This document shows, in pieces, positions 11,681 through 48,256 of a DNA stretch of 64,000 nt. The notes beneath the pieces are model-generated. The model had not been told where the DNA came from. It saw nothing but the letters and a program-made list of their open reading frames with translations, and made no database searches. Each line of letters opens with the position of its first letter. Position 1 is the stretch's first letter. Where the stretch lies: NCBI GenBank assembly GCA_002633005.1, contig NMRA01000186.1, positions 236,702-300,701 of the forward strand, read 5' to 3'. A program made the translations under genes and the position numbers. This DNA is from Phoronis australis. Lineage: Eukaryota; Phoronida; Phoronidae.

Positions 11681-11683
11681 TGA
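11681..11683 (+). other. In-frame TGA in the transposase-like ORF
   Basis: TGA follows CAG (SAVVQ-stop-LFSDHLQGGKW), and the same frame stays open for 253 more codons before the intron. A CGA-to-TGA change by CpG deamination is the simplest origin. No selenocysteine or readthrough signal was recognised nearby. Confidence 0.9.
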
Positions 11684-12361
11684 TTGTTTTCGGACCACCT
11701 TCAAGGCGGGAAGTGGAACACACTGCTTGAGGATGAAGTCGAAGACCTCAGGAGGAAGACAGTCGGTCTACCCAAGCACAACAAATATTCAGAATCTGTG
11801 TTTGGTCATTTTGACCGAATTCTGAGGGAAATGCCGGCTGTTAGTACCCTGTGCGCAGAAAGCTACATTATGTATTGTCACAACAAGACCCACCAGTGGT
11901 TGCACTCCAAGTCTGATGCTGAGAAAACAAAACTCCTTGATAGAGCTAGAAGCAGGGTGAGGGCAACAAGGCAGCTATTTAAGAGGAGGGAGAATGAGAT
12001 TAGAAGGAGAAGAGAGATTATGGAAGAGAGAGAGAGAAAGAAAGAGGAGACAAGAGCAAAGAAGCTACGTCAGCTGGAGGAATTCACTAGTGAGATGATT
12101 GTTTGGGGACTGTGGCAGACAGAAGAAGAGGTAGAAACACGCCTGAAAAGATTGAAAACTATCAAAAACAAGGCCAGTGCTTTGAAAGCCCAGTTGAACT
12201 TTCGAAAACATGTATTGAATCAGCCTGCTGACCCCGCAACGTATCGATTTACTAAGCTGGAGAATACACGTCGAGTTAATTTGTCGCCTGAGGAATTGGC
12301 ACAGAACGTTAAAACCCTGATACAGCAGTCAAAATCAGCAGCGCAGCCAACATCATCAAAT

Positions 12362-12816
12362 TTCCTGATTGGCAAAAATGTTCGACACAAGTTTGATGAA
12401 GGTGATGACCAGGTTTGGTATGATGGCTTTGTTATTTCTCAGGTAAGTATGTAACGAGCTTTGGCAGTGCTTATTAACAAAATCACAGCATCTGAAGAGC
12501 AACATGCTTTTTCATGTACTGTAACCTACCTAGCTATTTCTTTTTTCTTTTCACAACCTTTTTGTTTAATAATATTATGTCGCCTTTTGTTTGTTAAAAT
12601 GTTGTGCATAATTTCAAGTAGTGGTAACATTTTCGCATAACAGTGTTCAAATAATGCTTGTTTGTCTCAGCAACAAATCATTTATGAATCATAGTATTCT
12701 TTCAGGTCCCCGGATATCCATCCTGGTTTAACATCCATTATGACGAAGATGAGGCTGTGTACACCTTTCGGCTGATGGACGACTTCAGTCAAGGAGATCT
12801 CGAAGTGCTAGAATAA
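12362..12816 (+). CDS. Spindlin/Ssty-like Tudor domain at the C-terminus of the transposase-like protein
   Basis: Codons 946-1008 read LIGKNVRHKFDEGDDQVW, then YDGFVISQ to the intron, and after it VPGYPSWFNIHYDEDEAVY and FRLMDDFSQGDLEVLE before TAA. The pattern (G-x-x-[VI]-x-H, then EGD, W-x-G-x-V-x-x-Q-V-P, x-Y-D, Y-x-x-x-L) matches the Spin/Ssty repeat of Spindlin, a Tudor-fold reader of methylated histone tails. Aromatics that could line a cage are W964, Y965, Y976, W979, Y984 and Y991. The intron (12443-12705) splits the domain between Q972 and V973. Fusion of a chromatin-reader fold to a transposase-like body would suggest targeted insertion. That is inference. Confidence 0.55.
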
Positions 12817-12832
12817 CTCCGTGTTGTAAATA

Positions 12833-13770
12833 GGTACTCCACTGACTTACAATAGTCTGTGAAAGGGTTTGGCCTCCCTTCCTTGAGGATGCCACAAGTC
12901 TGCATAAGGTACTCCACTGACTTTGTCAGTGAAAGGGTTTGGCCCCCCTTCCTTGAGGATGCCACAAGTCTNGAGTTAATTTGTCGCCTGAGGAATTGGC
13001 ACAGAACGTTAAAACCCTGATACAGCAGTCAAAATCAGCAGCGCAGCCAACATCATCAAATTTCCTGATTGGCAAAAATGTTCGACACAAGTTTGATGAA
13101 GGTGATGACCAGGTTTGGTATCATGGCTTTGTTATTTCTCAGGTTAGTATGTAACAAGCTTTGGCAGTGCTTATTAACAAAATCACAGCATTTGAAGAGC
13201 AACATGCTTTTGATTTTCATGTACTGTAACCTACCTGGCTATTTCTTTTTTCTTTTCACAACCTTTTTGTTTAATAATATTATGTCGCCTTTTGTTTGTT
13301 AAAATGTTGTGCATAATTTCCAAGTAGTGGTAACATTTTCGCATAACAGTGTTCAAATAATGCTTGTTTGTCTCAGCAAGAAATCATTTATGAATCATAG
13401 TATTGTTTCAGGTCCCCGGATATCCATACTGGTTTAACATCCATTATGACGAAGATGAGGCTGTGTACACCTTTCGGCTGATGGACGACTTCAGTCAAGG
13501 AGATCTCGAAGTGCTAGAATAACTCCATGTTGTAAATAGGTACTCCACTGACTTACAATAGTCTGTGAAAGGGTTTGGCCTCCCTTCCTTGAGGATGCCA
13601 CAAGTCTGCATAAGGTACTCCACTGACTTTGTCAGTGAAAGGGTTTGGCCCCCCTTCCTTGAGGATGCCACAAGTCTGTGTAAGGTGCTCTACTGACTGT
13701 CTCTTTACTTGAAGGTACTCCACTGTCAATTTTCAGTGAAAGGGTTTGGCCCCCCTTCCTTGAGGATGCT
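12833..13770. repeat. ~70 bp tandem units in the element's 3' untranslated region
   Basis: Units of the form GGTACTCCACTGACTT, then GTGAAAGGGTTTGGCC and CCTTCCTTGAGGATGCCAC, recur with a period of about 65-75 bp. They lie at about 12833 and 12907 in the first copy, and at about 13540, 13613, 13684 (partial) and 13713 after the 700-bp duplication. They follow the TAA at 12814-12816 and its duplicate at 13520-13522. Confidence 0.85.
12972..13680 (+). repeat. 700-bp duplicate of the transposase 3' end, adjoining one N
   Basis: Sequence from 12973 repeats that from 12273 at an offset of exactly 700 bp at the start, with scattered substitutions (for example TATGATGG versus TATCATGG) and small indels. 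It includes a second copy of the last coding exon (13412-13522). The junction carries the window's only N, at 12972. This fits two haplotypes or two repeat copies joined during assembly, or a real recent tandem duplication. The copy has no start and is not a separate gene. Confidence 0.9.
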
Positions 13771-15557
13771 TTGAGAACTTTATTTATTTGTCCATCATAC
13801 ATTCCTTTTTGTGTTCATATCACTTAAGACAACTTTATAAATATGGCAGTTGTTGATACAGCGTGAACATTCCTGGATGGCTCAAGACAGGGTCTTCATT
13901 TTATTGCATTTATGTGGAAAGTTTATGTTAAAGTTGTATTTATTTTTGTCTTCAGAAGCTTGTATTAAACTATTCAATTGATCATACTTGTCATCAATAC
14001 ATTATTTAAATGTTAATCTTTAATTTTTATTTAATGTAGTTGATTTTGACAAAGTTATGTCGGTCACAAACTGCATGTTAACAAAAAATCACAAAATAAT
14101 ATCAGTAATTTGCTCAACCAATTATCAAATTTTAAATTTCCTGATGAAAAATCTCTTTAAAATGACACCTTATTTGACTTTTTCCTTGCGTAATTCTTAT
14201 TTTATGCCAATTTGAAATAGCAAAATTGTACGTTGTGACTTTTCTTTGTCGGCTGGGTTCACTTTAAGGTCAATATCTTTGCACAGAAATGTCCAATCAA
14301 AATGATTTTTATGGCAAATTATTTATCATAAAAAGTTGTTTAAAATGATGTATCACATGTTTTTCTATGTTACTTAGTTTTGAATTCATAATATTTTAAA
14401 ATCACAAATTCTATTTGACAGAATTTTTACCAAAAATTTTGACACGAAAATGACGTTTTCTCTGGAACCATAAGTCCAATTTAAAAAATTTTTCCACCGT
14501 TCTCTTAGTCTCGTAGAGAGCTTTCTAATGATGTATATTACATGCACATTTTCTAAATTTTTAAAAAAATGCTGTTCTCCCTAGTAGGGATCTTTTCATG
14601 TAACGCCCCTAATTTGAGGATTAAGTCCCTGAATTTACTTTAACTGAATTTAAGAGCTCAGTTTTTACTAACATCATTAGAAAATGCCATTAGTCAAAGA
14701 AGAGCTCATAACGAAGATAAAATGATAGGTAAATATAATATCTGTGAGTAACTAAAGAAGGAAACAAATTTGCAAAACATTTAGGGAACTTAGTTGAGTC
14801 CCTACTAGGGACTGTTCGGGCACACTGCCGCACAGGAGTCTCAAACAGCAGCATCACAGGGTTTCAAACAATCAGAATGATTAGAGGACACAAAGTTTGC
14901 TAAATGACATTACCTAAGGGAATTACTTACCATGCATACCATCACAATAACGGAAATGAAAATTAAAGCTATACCGCGCAGCATTTTACGTATCAATTGT
15001 TGACGCTTGACGAAGAAGTTAGCTGCAACATCATGTGCTTGTTAAAGTAGGTCAAGTTTAAGTCATCCAGGGGTCAATCAAAATGAAACTGTTGAATGAA
15101 GAGACTTGTTTTCCCACTACAAAATTATTTGTATGATTTTTGATAAAGCGTACAAATTATGCAGTTTTGTTGCTCAAATTCAATGAAATTTATGATATAT
15201 CTTGATAATTTATAACGGATGACGTCATACCCACAATGCCGCGTATGATAAATATGGAGGTGTCTGGTTAAGATTTTTCATCGTCTGTCAAGAATTTATG
15301 GTTTTATTTTCTCAGAGGTGACACTATTTTGCGATTTTTACCTCGCATTCACCTTTGAAGACCTATTTGAATCAGTTGAGTGAACAATATCTTAATTGTT
15401 CGTACACTTCATCTTTGATTTCCATTCGGGAGAAGTATATTCAGCCGCCGGGAATATTCGATCGTGCTCGGAAGATTGAGAAATGGAGGTGTAATATTTA
15501 ATTAGGCTTCCTCAGAGTGTATTCTGAAAGGTACTTTGACCCGAAATTTCAGAAACA
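13771..15557. other. Non-coding stretch and kinesin upstream region
   Basis: AT-rich sequence with no coding exon. It contains an inverted-repeat element remnant at 14583-14815 (listed separately). The last ~300 bp (15250-15557), before the kinesin ATG, has several CpG-containing words (GCCGCCGGG, TTCGATCG) and probably holds the kinesin promoter and 5' UTR. No TATA box at a convincing spacing was seen. Confidence 0.4.
14583..14815. mobile_element. Truncated copy of the inverted-repeat element seen at 55525-55945
   Basis: The plus strand here matches the minus strand of 55540-55763: GGGATCTTTTCATG, then ACTAAGTCCCT-like and CATTAGAAAATG words, and GAACTTAGTTGAGTCCC near the right end. It lacks one terminal inverted repeat and part of the interior, so it looks like a 5'-truncated or rearranged copy. 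Confidence 0.65.
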
Positions 15558-41276
<25,719 letters not shown>

Positions 41277-44200
41277 GTAAGTTTGTTATTGATTGACAGG
41301 TTTTCCTGCCCTGATAGTTTTAAGGTGGCAGATAATGGGAGTGGCTTCAGTTTGATTAGCCTTATAGTGACCCTGCGAGTTCTGTAGTAATCTTATAAGA
41401 AGAATTGGTTGATTAGATATGGAGGCTGTAAAGGGTTAGAAAAAAGTCTGTGACTGGCGAAATCAGATCTGGATTATGTGACATTCTAATTTGGGGAACT
41501 TTGATGGATATGAAATCAAAAACTGCGATGTGACATCTACAGGCATGTTGTTTTTTAATATCCAGTGATTGTAAGGCACATCGAGAACACTTAATTTTGA
41601 AATCAATTGTTTTCATAAGCAGAAAGACCACCTTAAAATGTTGACTGTAAATACAAACTATGTCACAAAGGGTGCAGCACATGTCATGTTGGTGCAATAC
41701 TGAATGAAATGCTTCCACCTAGCAGTTGAACGAAACTTGCAATAATAGAAGACCACATAAAAGACCACGTCTGTCAGTCCACTCTCTCTCTCTCTCCATC
41801 TCATCCCTTCTCTCTCTGTCCACCTCCCTATCTCTCTTAGTTATTGTTAAGGTAGTTACTCCTTGGTATAATAGGTTTTCTTTAGGAAGTGTTACTTGGC
41901 ATGGGATTCATTTCAAATTTGTTTCAGCAAGAATTTAGGATGATGAATAATCATCAGCATAAATCCACACCAAGTTCAGCTGCCACATAGCAGTAAGAGA
42001 GTCTATTAGTAACTTAATCTAAGATATTTAGTGTGTAACCGGTCACTCCGTTTATATAGTATGTGCTTTGTTTATCGTTAAAAGTGTAAAATATAAGAAT
42101 GAAGTACCTATTTTAAGTGGAAGTTAAGGACTGGTATTAGCTGAGCATACAAGCATTTTATACGACATCACAACGGATAGGTGAAATTGGCAAATACCTG
42201 TAAGGAGTTTTCATACGTAGTGCAGCACCTTCGGTCTATAACATATACTCGATAAACTCTCATCTGGTCATCTTGTTCTGACTGGATAATTACTTTCTGT
42301 TTGTTGTGTATTTTGTTTACATCTGTTATTAGATGTTTCTGTTTGTTCAAGTTGCCTATTGCAGCTGTTGCTATCGAGGCTGCACTTTGCTATAGCCGTT
42401 TCTCTTGGTAAGTTCTGGCAAATGAAGTCCCCATTGCTGCATAGATACAACATCCAAATTAATGACACCCTCCATACACAGCTTTGGTAATAGCTGCTTT
42501 TCGTTGTCCCTGAAGAAGTTAAGTGGCTGTAATCCTGCCTCAAAGATGCTGACTTTTGATTTAGACCACCTGCCACTTTGAAATGGATCTTGATTTGTTC
42601 ATTACTCTGATGAGAACTGGATTTTAGGCTTAAAAACCAGTGAATTATTACTTAAAACGATGGTTGATGCATAAAGTGGTCCACTTTGATGACCCAAATT
42701 GTGGGGCCTAGTTTCGAGCAGTAACTAGCTCCCAGTTGTTTCCATTCCCTAAAATTGCCTATAATTGGAATAATGTACAGTCAAGTTGATGTCAGTTTAG
42801 TAATGGAAAGTGATCTAAATCAAAAAGCATGTATTTTGACTTAAAGTAGGTTTTTATGCCCTCTTAATAAAACCCAGTTGGTGCATTAAGCTTACCCAGA
42901 GTAGTTGTGCACTCCAATTAAAGGTCAAATTTGGTTAAGCAAATTATGTGCTGAAGGTCCCCTAGGGACTGTGGACTTAACATCAGTCAAGGAAAATGGG
43001 GAGATGAATTTCTGGAAGTAAAGAAAGCCACATCCAGCAGTGTTGGGGAGCATCAAGAAGAGTATGACAGTTAAGATGTTCACCTGTCACAATATGAGTG
43101 CTCCCATAGTCACTAAATGGCATTCAAATTTAAACTCTCTCTTGCAGAGAACTCACAAATTTGACATTACCCAGCCTTCCAGGCTCACATTTGTCCCTTG
43201 ACAGATAATGCTAAGAAGACCGGCTGCAAAAGGCAACTTAAGGCATGTGTGACATCTCACCACTGACTTTATAAATATACTAACTGAGTTGCTGTTATGA
43301 CCTCTAGCTCATCAATGAAGGATCCATCTCAACACCTCATACGCTCTGCACGGTCACTCGTTGAAAACATGACCAAAATGTATGTACCCGTCAGGCTGTA
43401 GGCACAGGCAACGCTCGCTATGGAAGGGGCTGTGTGCTGGTCCATTTTTCATAGTCAAAATTTAAAGTTATTGTAGTTGGTTGTTTTTCTCTTCTCGCTA
43501 ATACCTGCTTCTTTATGTCTTAGTTTGCTGTCACAGGGCTCGATTTGGTGACCTGCAGGTAAATGGTGCAACCTCGGGTTTTGTTTAGTGACCTGGCAAA
43601 AATCCCGTGTCACCACAAAGTTGCCACACTCATTTATGAGCATGCATTCAAAACAATACAGAAAGTAAACAAACTGGAGTCAGAATTGTTCGGCAAAAAT
43701 TGGAAACGCCCATTCATGACTCATGCACAGACAGTGTGTCCCGGTTGTTTTCATTTCCCTTAGGTAGGGAGTTAGTCTGCATAGAACATGTGGCTAGAAG
43801 GGGGCATTGGTTGTTGATGTACTCCTAATTTTTCATTCAACTAAAAACGAAAAAAGACCGCCAAGCAATGTCATTTGCTTAATTCACGGGTTCTTCAGAT
43901 TTCCAGATTTTCTCATATCAGATGACCGCCAACTGTGCGTAGGGGCCAGGACTTACACATCGTTGCATACAAGATTTCCTTGTTTTGGCAAGTTCATTTC
44001 ATGTTTGGGAGACTGGCAATTTTGCCAGGTCGCCTTGAGCAAGCTGACATTATGCTAAGTGTCGAGCCCTGTACGATATGAATATGTGACATTTCTCCTG
44101 TTCGATATCACAATTCCATTTATACACTAGTCATAAAGCTTCATCCCATAGCACCTATTCCTTGTCTGCCTCGCACTGTACCCGCTACCTTCTGTTCCCC

Positions 44201-45361
44201 CTTTTCTTGATTGATGCCTGTTATAACCGCCGTATACATCCTGTCTGCACAGCCCACTGGCATTGCTCTGCAACTTAGAGTGCGGAGCGCCCCTGTCGCC
44301 TTGTGCTGAAACTGTGCAGGAAGCCATGTTCTGACTGAATTCACCTATTCACAATAAACAGGAGTTCCACAACGTTTTCAATCATCACAAAAACATTTAT
44401 CCAAACATAACAAACATAATCTTGAATCAAGAAATTGTGTGTAATCTTGTTTTACGGTTTGTTGCCATTATAATTTAATTTCGGTATTCCGCCATGTTAA
44501 TGCCCACTTCTTCAAAGCCCCCCCTTCAACTTCGAGGTAAGTTTGTTAATCGCCAACGGATGCTCGTTTTAATGCCCTACCATCCCCCTTAACTTCTGAA
44601 GAAATGTTCCATAAATATCTATGAGACCCAGCAATTTTGTGATTAATTCCGATGCCAATTTTTTTGTATATTTTCGGTACTCGTTTTGCAACATCAACAT
44701 ACGGATTATCCAGTCAGGTTTATATAGCAACCCTTTTTGTGGGGGGCATTTGCATAGTCAAGTGGACATATACTCAATTAGTGTGCATTTACACAATCAT
44801 GTATTAATGCCAACATCCATCCCCAACTTTCTGTATTATGAAAAACTTGTGGGTATTTACATGGCAGAATACAGTGGTATTGAGTGTTGTTTCCTGTCCA
44901 GTTTTTATATAATTTACCATTATTAGGGGAAGGCAGGGAAAGTTGAGCATTTGGGAGTTAACTGAGCCACTGCTATCAAGAAAAGGCATCGCGGCTCCAG
45001 TCGACACTTTGTCAACTGTCCAGACAGGTTGGGCATAGGATGTACATTTAGTCCACTTATTCCAGCTCATGTATAGGTGGCAGTGGCTCAAGGTACTGCT
45101 GCACAACTTGCCCTGCCTTCCCCTGAACCAGACAACTTGACACCTGCGACCATTGATGTGTTAGAGACAAGTTGTTTGGGTGCAGGAGTTAGCTGTTTGC
45201 ACAGCCTGTGTGTGTGTATAAAATAACCAGCTTTGTTTGTTGTACTGTACCAAGAATTTTGTGATGACAATTGCAATTGCCCACCCCTTCTGTGACCTCG
45301 AGGTTGAACATGAACCGTTTGGCTAATTCTGAGTGCTGTGATAACACTGCGTGTGTTCGAG
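41277..45361. other. Kinesin 3' region, mostly unassigned
   Basis: Apart from candidate exon A there is no supported coding sequence. A CT-rich microsatellite lies at 41780-41837, and AATAAA occurs near 42866 and 44352. A GC-richer patch at 44130-44340 carries a minus-strand ORF of 66 codons starting MASCTVSAQG. It has no recognised domain and is left unannotated. Confidence 0.45.
41928..41943 (+). CDS. Candidate terminal coding exon A of kinesin
   Basis: A strong acceptor (CAAATTTGTTTCAG, ending 41927) is followed by C AAG AAT TTA GGA TGA. Joined to the TC left by exon 21 this gives PAHS-KNLG-stop, a protein of about 971 residues, close to the family length. An AATAAA lies near 42866. The tail is too short for homology, so this is a splice-signal argument only. 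Confidence 0.4.
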
Positions 45362-45495
45362 TTAAAGGAGAATGCCACCCGATTTAATTGTTTTTTTTTA
45401 CCGTCTTAATCGGTCTATATCCACATCGCCTTGCATAAGGTCCACCTTACCTTGCCGAGAGGTGTCGTGTTAACCTGTGAGGAAGGTGAAAAACG

Positions 45496-45813
45496 ATGCA
45501 GCGACGTCAGTGGTTCATTTGCAGAGTGAATGCCGCTATGTGGTGGTGCATTGTTCCTGCTTGTCCAAACTATGAAGCTGCGAGGAAAGCGGTTTTATCG
45601 TTTTATCGACTTCCTCGAGAGCCCCAATTGCTTAGGAAGTGGCTTGCGGTAGTGAAGGATGAAAAGTACGCTGTTAATGGCAAGTACGAAGCCGTGAAAC
45701 ATCTCCGTGTCTGTGGCTGGCATTTCGTCGATAATGATTTCTGTGACGAATGCCGGCTTACCAAACAACTATCCATACGTTCCATTGCCTGTGCATGTTC
45801 ACGACGCCTCTAG
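45496..45813 (+). CDS. THAP-type zinc-finger ORF inside the TTAA element
   Basis: The ORF holds one THAP domain: MWWCIVPACPNY (first Cys pair), FYRLPREPQLLRKWLAVV (conserved Pro and Trp) and LRVCGWHF (Cys-x2-His, then Phe). THAP domains bind DNA with a C2CH zinc centre and occur in P-element and Kolobok transposases and in their domesticated relatives. The better start is the ATG at 45538, because THAP proteins usually begin just before the first Cys. That gives 91 residues. After the domain the frame runs into a short Cys/Arg-rich end without an AVPTIF-like box, which suggests a truncated transposase or a first exon. Confidence 0.65.
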   Translation: MQRRQWFICRVNAAMWWCIVPACPNYEAARKAVLSFYRLPREPQLLRKWLAVVKDEKYAVNGKYEAVKHLRVCGWHFVDNDFCDECRLTKQLSIRSIACACSRRL

Positions 45814-45966
45814 TATTTCTTGATCAATGTATTCCAGTTCAAACTGATAGCTTGTGAAACCTAACAATCAACATGTGAAGTCTTCCTCGGATTGTGAGTT
45901 ACCATGTTGAGGTTTATTATTCTGCGTTCTGTTTCAAAATGAATTATTCTCACCGTAACCAATGCT

Positions 45967-46660
45967 TATGCGCCCACATATTTATATGTGGACTCATTAT
46001 GCCGTCATCTCCGTCCGTCCGTCCGTGCGGCGTCCGTTCGGCCAGAAATTTGGCACATATGTTCCATTCATGAATGGGACGGCATGAGTGAACTTTCGGA
46101 CAGATACGACTACCGGTGTGCCCCCTAGTGGCAATTTTAGTTTTTTACGCTTATCTTTGTATCTTCAAAAGTCCTTTACGGATTTTCAAGAAATTTGGTG
46201 TCTAGGCACCTAATAGTGAGGTGATGCTATCCTCCCGTTTTCAGATGGATTCAACGTAGGTTGCGCCACTTAGTGACCATGTTTACTGTTTTCGAGTCCA
46301 CCCCTCTATCAACCAAACCGCTCAAAGGGCGATTGTGAAAATTGGTATGTATGTGCTTACTATGAAGACGGTTGATGATGATTTTCCGACGATTTTGACT
46401 ACTGTGGCGCCTCCTTGTGGCAGTTTTGTTTTTTTACTTTTACCTCTGTATCTTCAAAGATCCTCAACAGATTTTCATAAAATTTTAAATATAGGCATCT
46501 ATTGTTGTGATGACGCTATCTTGCTGTTTTTGGATGGAATCGTGGTATTTTGCACCACCTAGTGGCCATTTTTGCTGTTTTCGAATCTTATTTTTGGCGT
46601 CCTCTGTATCAACCAAATCATTTGAAAATTGGCACGTATGTTCTCAGTGTGAAGATGACC

Positions 46661-46730
<70 letters not shown>

Positions 46731-46995
46731 GTGACTGACTACTGTGGCGCCTCCTAGTGGCAGTTTGTTTCGTTTCCATAGTTGTATCTCCTTAACCCAC
46801 TGCAGGATCTTTATTAAATTTAGTAAGTGTATTTATATGAAGATAACAACAGACGACGACGATTTTCAGGTGGATCCAACGGACAGTTTATGCTGTTTTC
46901 CTTTGTTTCTCTGAAGTTCCTTGATAGATTTTTATGAAATATGGCATGTTCCTGTTTTCTAATGGATTCTATGTTTTTGTGCTATCTAGTGGCCA
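45967..46995. repeat. CTCF-motif repeat, tandem ~250-300 bp units (copy 2), nested in the TTAA element
   Basis: The left end is the hairpin GCGCCCACATATTTATATGT followed by GCCGTCATCTCCGTCCGTCC, the reverse complement of 1-372. Further diverged units follow, each with a CCTAGTGG word (46118, 46553, 46747, 46984) and TATCTTCAAAGATCCT-like sequence. The best motif is GTGCCCCCTAGTGG at 46118-46131. A (GAT)n run at 46664-46730 lies in the third unit. Confidence 0.85.
46664..46730 (+). repeat. (GAT)n microsatellite, about 22 units
   Basis: Uninterrupted GAT repeats. The poly-aspartate ORF that runs through it is an artefact of the repeat. Confidence 0.98.
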
Positions 46996-48196
46996 TTTTT
47001 ATGATACAAATAAATAACCCTTAAAGCACACCATTTGGAATGCATTTGTAGGCGCATTTCAATGCTCTCGTTGCTCTTGTATAAAATTGAAACAAAGCTT
47101 GTCTCATTAGTAACAATTTGTAATGCCTTTGGAGTGTTTGAGAGTGCAAATCTTTTGAGAAGCCAGTATTGAATAAGCCACTGCGTTACCGGCTTTAGAT
47201 GCAATAAAGGTAATTGACCGTGCATCGAGGCCATGTGAACGCATGCTAATTCAGTGTTAGCTGACAGAGAGCTGTTGTAAAACCGATTTTAGATGCTATG
47301 GTCACACTTAGGTTTATAAATACATTATTCAAATCATTGTTACTGTACAACTTTTGCCCTGGCGGTTCTGTGGCCCGGACAAGTTTGTAGATTTTCATTT
47401 TCGTGGCTATTTCATCAAAATAATTACATGCAGATTATTTCTTTGGCTCTCTAATATAGTCTTGTCATGACTGAAGGTTTAGTTACCAACTTAAGCTTGT
47501 TTATGTTCGTGATGTCCAGTCCTGGCGGCCGCGACGGGCCAGTTCGAGCCACTGGCTGGTATAACACGCGTTCCGTGTTTTTAGAACTGAAAAAATCGCA
47601 AGACTAAATCTACAACACACAGCTATGTTCTCCTGTCTGTATTTCATGGAAGAATGATTCGAATTATCACCAAACAGACCCAAATTCCCGCGATCGACCA
47701 TAGTAACTTGGCTTACCAGAACTCTGTAGGCTACGGTACTTTCAAATACCTATAAATCTATAACAGTGAAATAAAACAACATGTTTGTTAAAGAACTCGG
47801 TGTATTTGTAAGGGTTTTTCAGTGAATTTTGATGAATTCAAGCGATAAGTTGACACTAGTAAGCTTGTTGTGAACGGCTGAATAGACTGCGATCGAACTG
47901 ATTCCGTCATTGCTTAATTTCAACACCTCCGTCTGCCGTCAGGTGTCGGGTAAAACAATTGAGCTTGCTGTTATCGAGTGAGGCTACTCGACTTAAATTC
48001 AAAATATTTTGTTTTTGGGTGGCATTTTCCTTTAATGTCCACGAAAGTCTTAAAGTCATTATTCACCATCACACCTTTAAGCTAGATAATTAAATGTTCC
48101 TGGCATGTGGGTTAAAGTGGCCTCTTCATGCGTCATCATCAAATTCTTGACGTGCTTGCGTCTGTACTCCTGATTGGCTACTGTTTCTTGTTATAG

Positions 48197-48256
48197 CCCT
48201 CTCACGTCCCCAGAGATCGTTCTCAGTGTGCAGCGACTACCCACTCTCCCCAATAG
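48197..48256 (+). CDS. Candidate alternative kinesin tail exon B
   Basis: A 60-nt open segment sits between TTTCTTGTTATAG and GTGAGC. In the phase left by exon 21 it reads SPLTSPEIVLSVQRLPTLPN with AG left over. KIF5A in vertebrates has a longer tail with a Ser-Pro-Glu motif at a comparable place (recalled), so a long tail isoform is conceivable. Further acceptors that could follow lie at 52664, 54249 and 55196. None is decisive. The segment lies 165 bp beyond the Kolobok-like element. Confidence 0.3.
   Translation, partial: PSHVPRDRSQCAATTHSPQ

Larger units (their letters stand above)
9527..12816 (+). pseudogene. Transposase-like protein with C-terminal Spindlin-like domain, one in-frame stop
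   Basis: Exon 1 (9527-12442) and exon 2 (12706-12816, after TTTCAG) form a 1008-codon frame broken only by TGA at 11681-11683 (codon 719). In order it has a basic N-terminal part (1-75), a Ser/Pro/Arg-rich linker (78-150), a coiled coil (155-265) and an RNase H-like catalytic-type region with SDETSKFG (D360) and ATMSDRAATQ (D433). After these come NFFCGLHSLVHMAEAASS and YRGNRFNILF, a charged helix (about codons 800-850), and a Tudor-like end. I recall similar uncharacterised proteins, often multicopy in marine invertebrates, but not a superfamily name. The ATG follows an acceptor at 9513. The single stop suggests a young, decayed copy. DDE chemistry is inferred. Confidence 0.7.
45366..48031 (+). 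mobile_element. Kolobok-like DNA transposon with THAP ORF, TTAA-flanked
   Basis: The ends AGGAGAATGCCACCC (45366-45380) and GGGTGGCATTTTCCT (48017-48031) are 15-bp inverted repeats with one mismatch. They are flanked by TTAA at 45362-45365 and 48032-48035. A THAP-domain ORF lies inside. TTAA duplications together with a THAP domain are described for the Kolobok superfamily; piggyBac also uses TTAA but usually has CCC ends and no THAP domain. No catalytic domain was found, so the 2.67 kb copy is non-autonomous. A CTCF-motif repeat (45967-46995) is inserted in it. Confidence 0.7.

Noticed and set aside
44127-44344. Minus-strand ORF MASCTVSAQG... in a GC-richer patch with a fair start context.
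   Set aside because: No recognised domain, no convincing splice partner and no upstream promoter evidence; could be a first exon but cannot be supported.
46550-46738. ORF ending in a long aspartate run.
   Set aside because: Produced by the (GAT)n microsatellite; no other coding signal.
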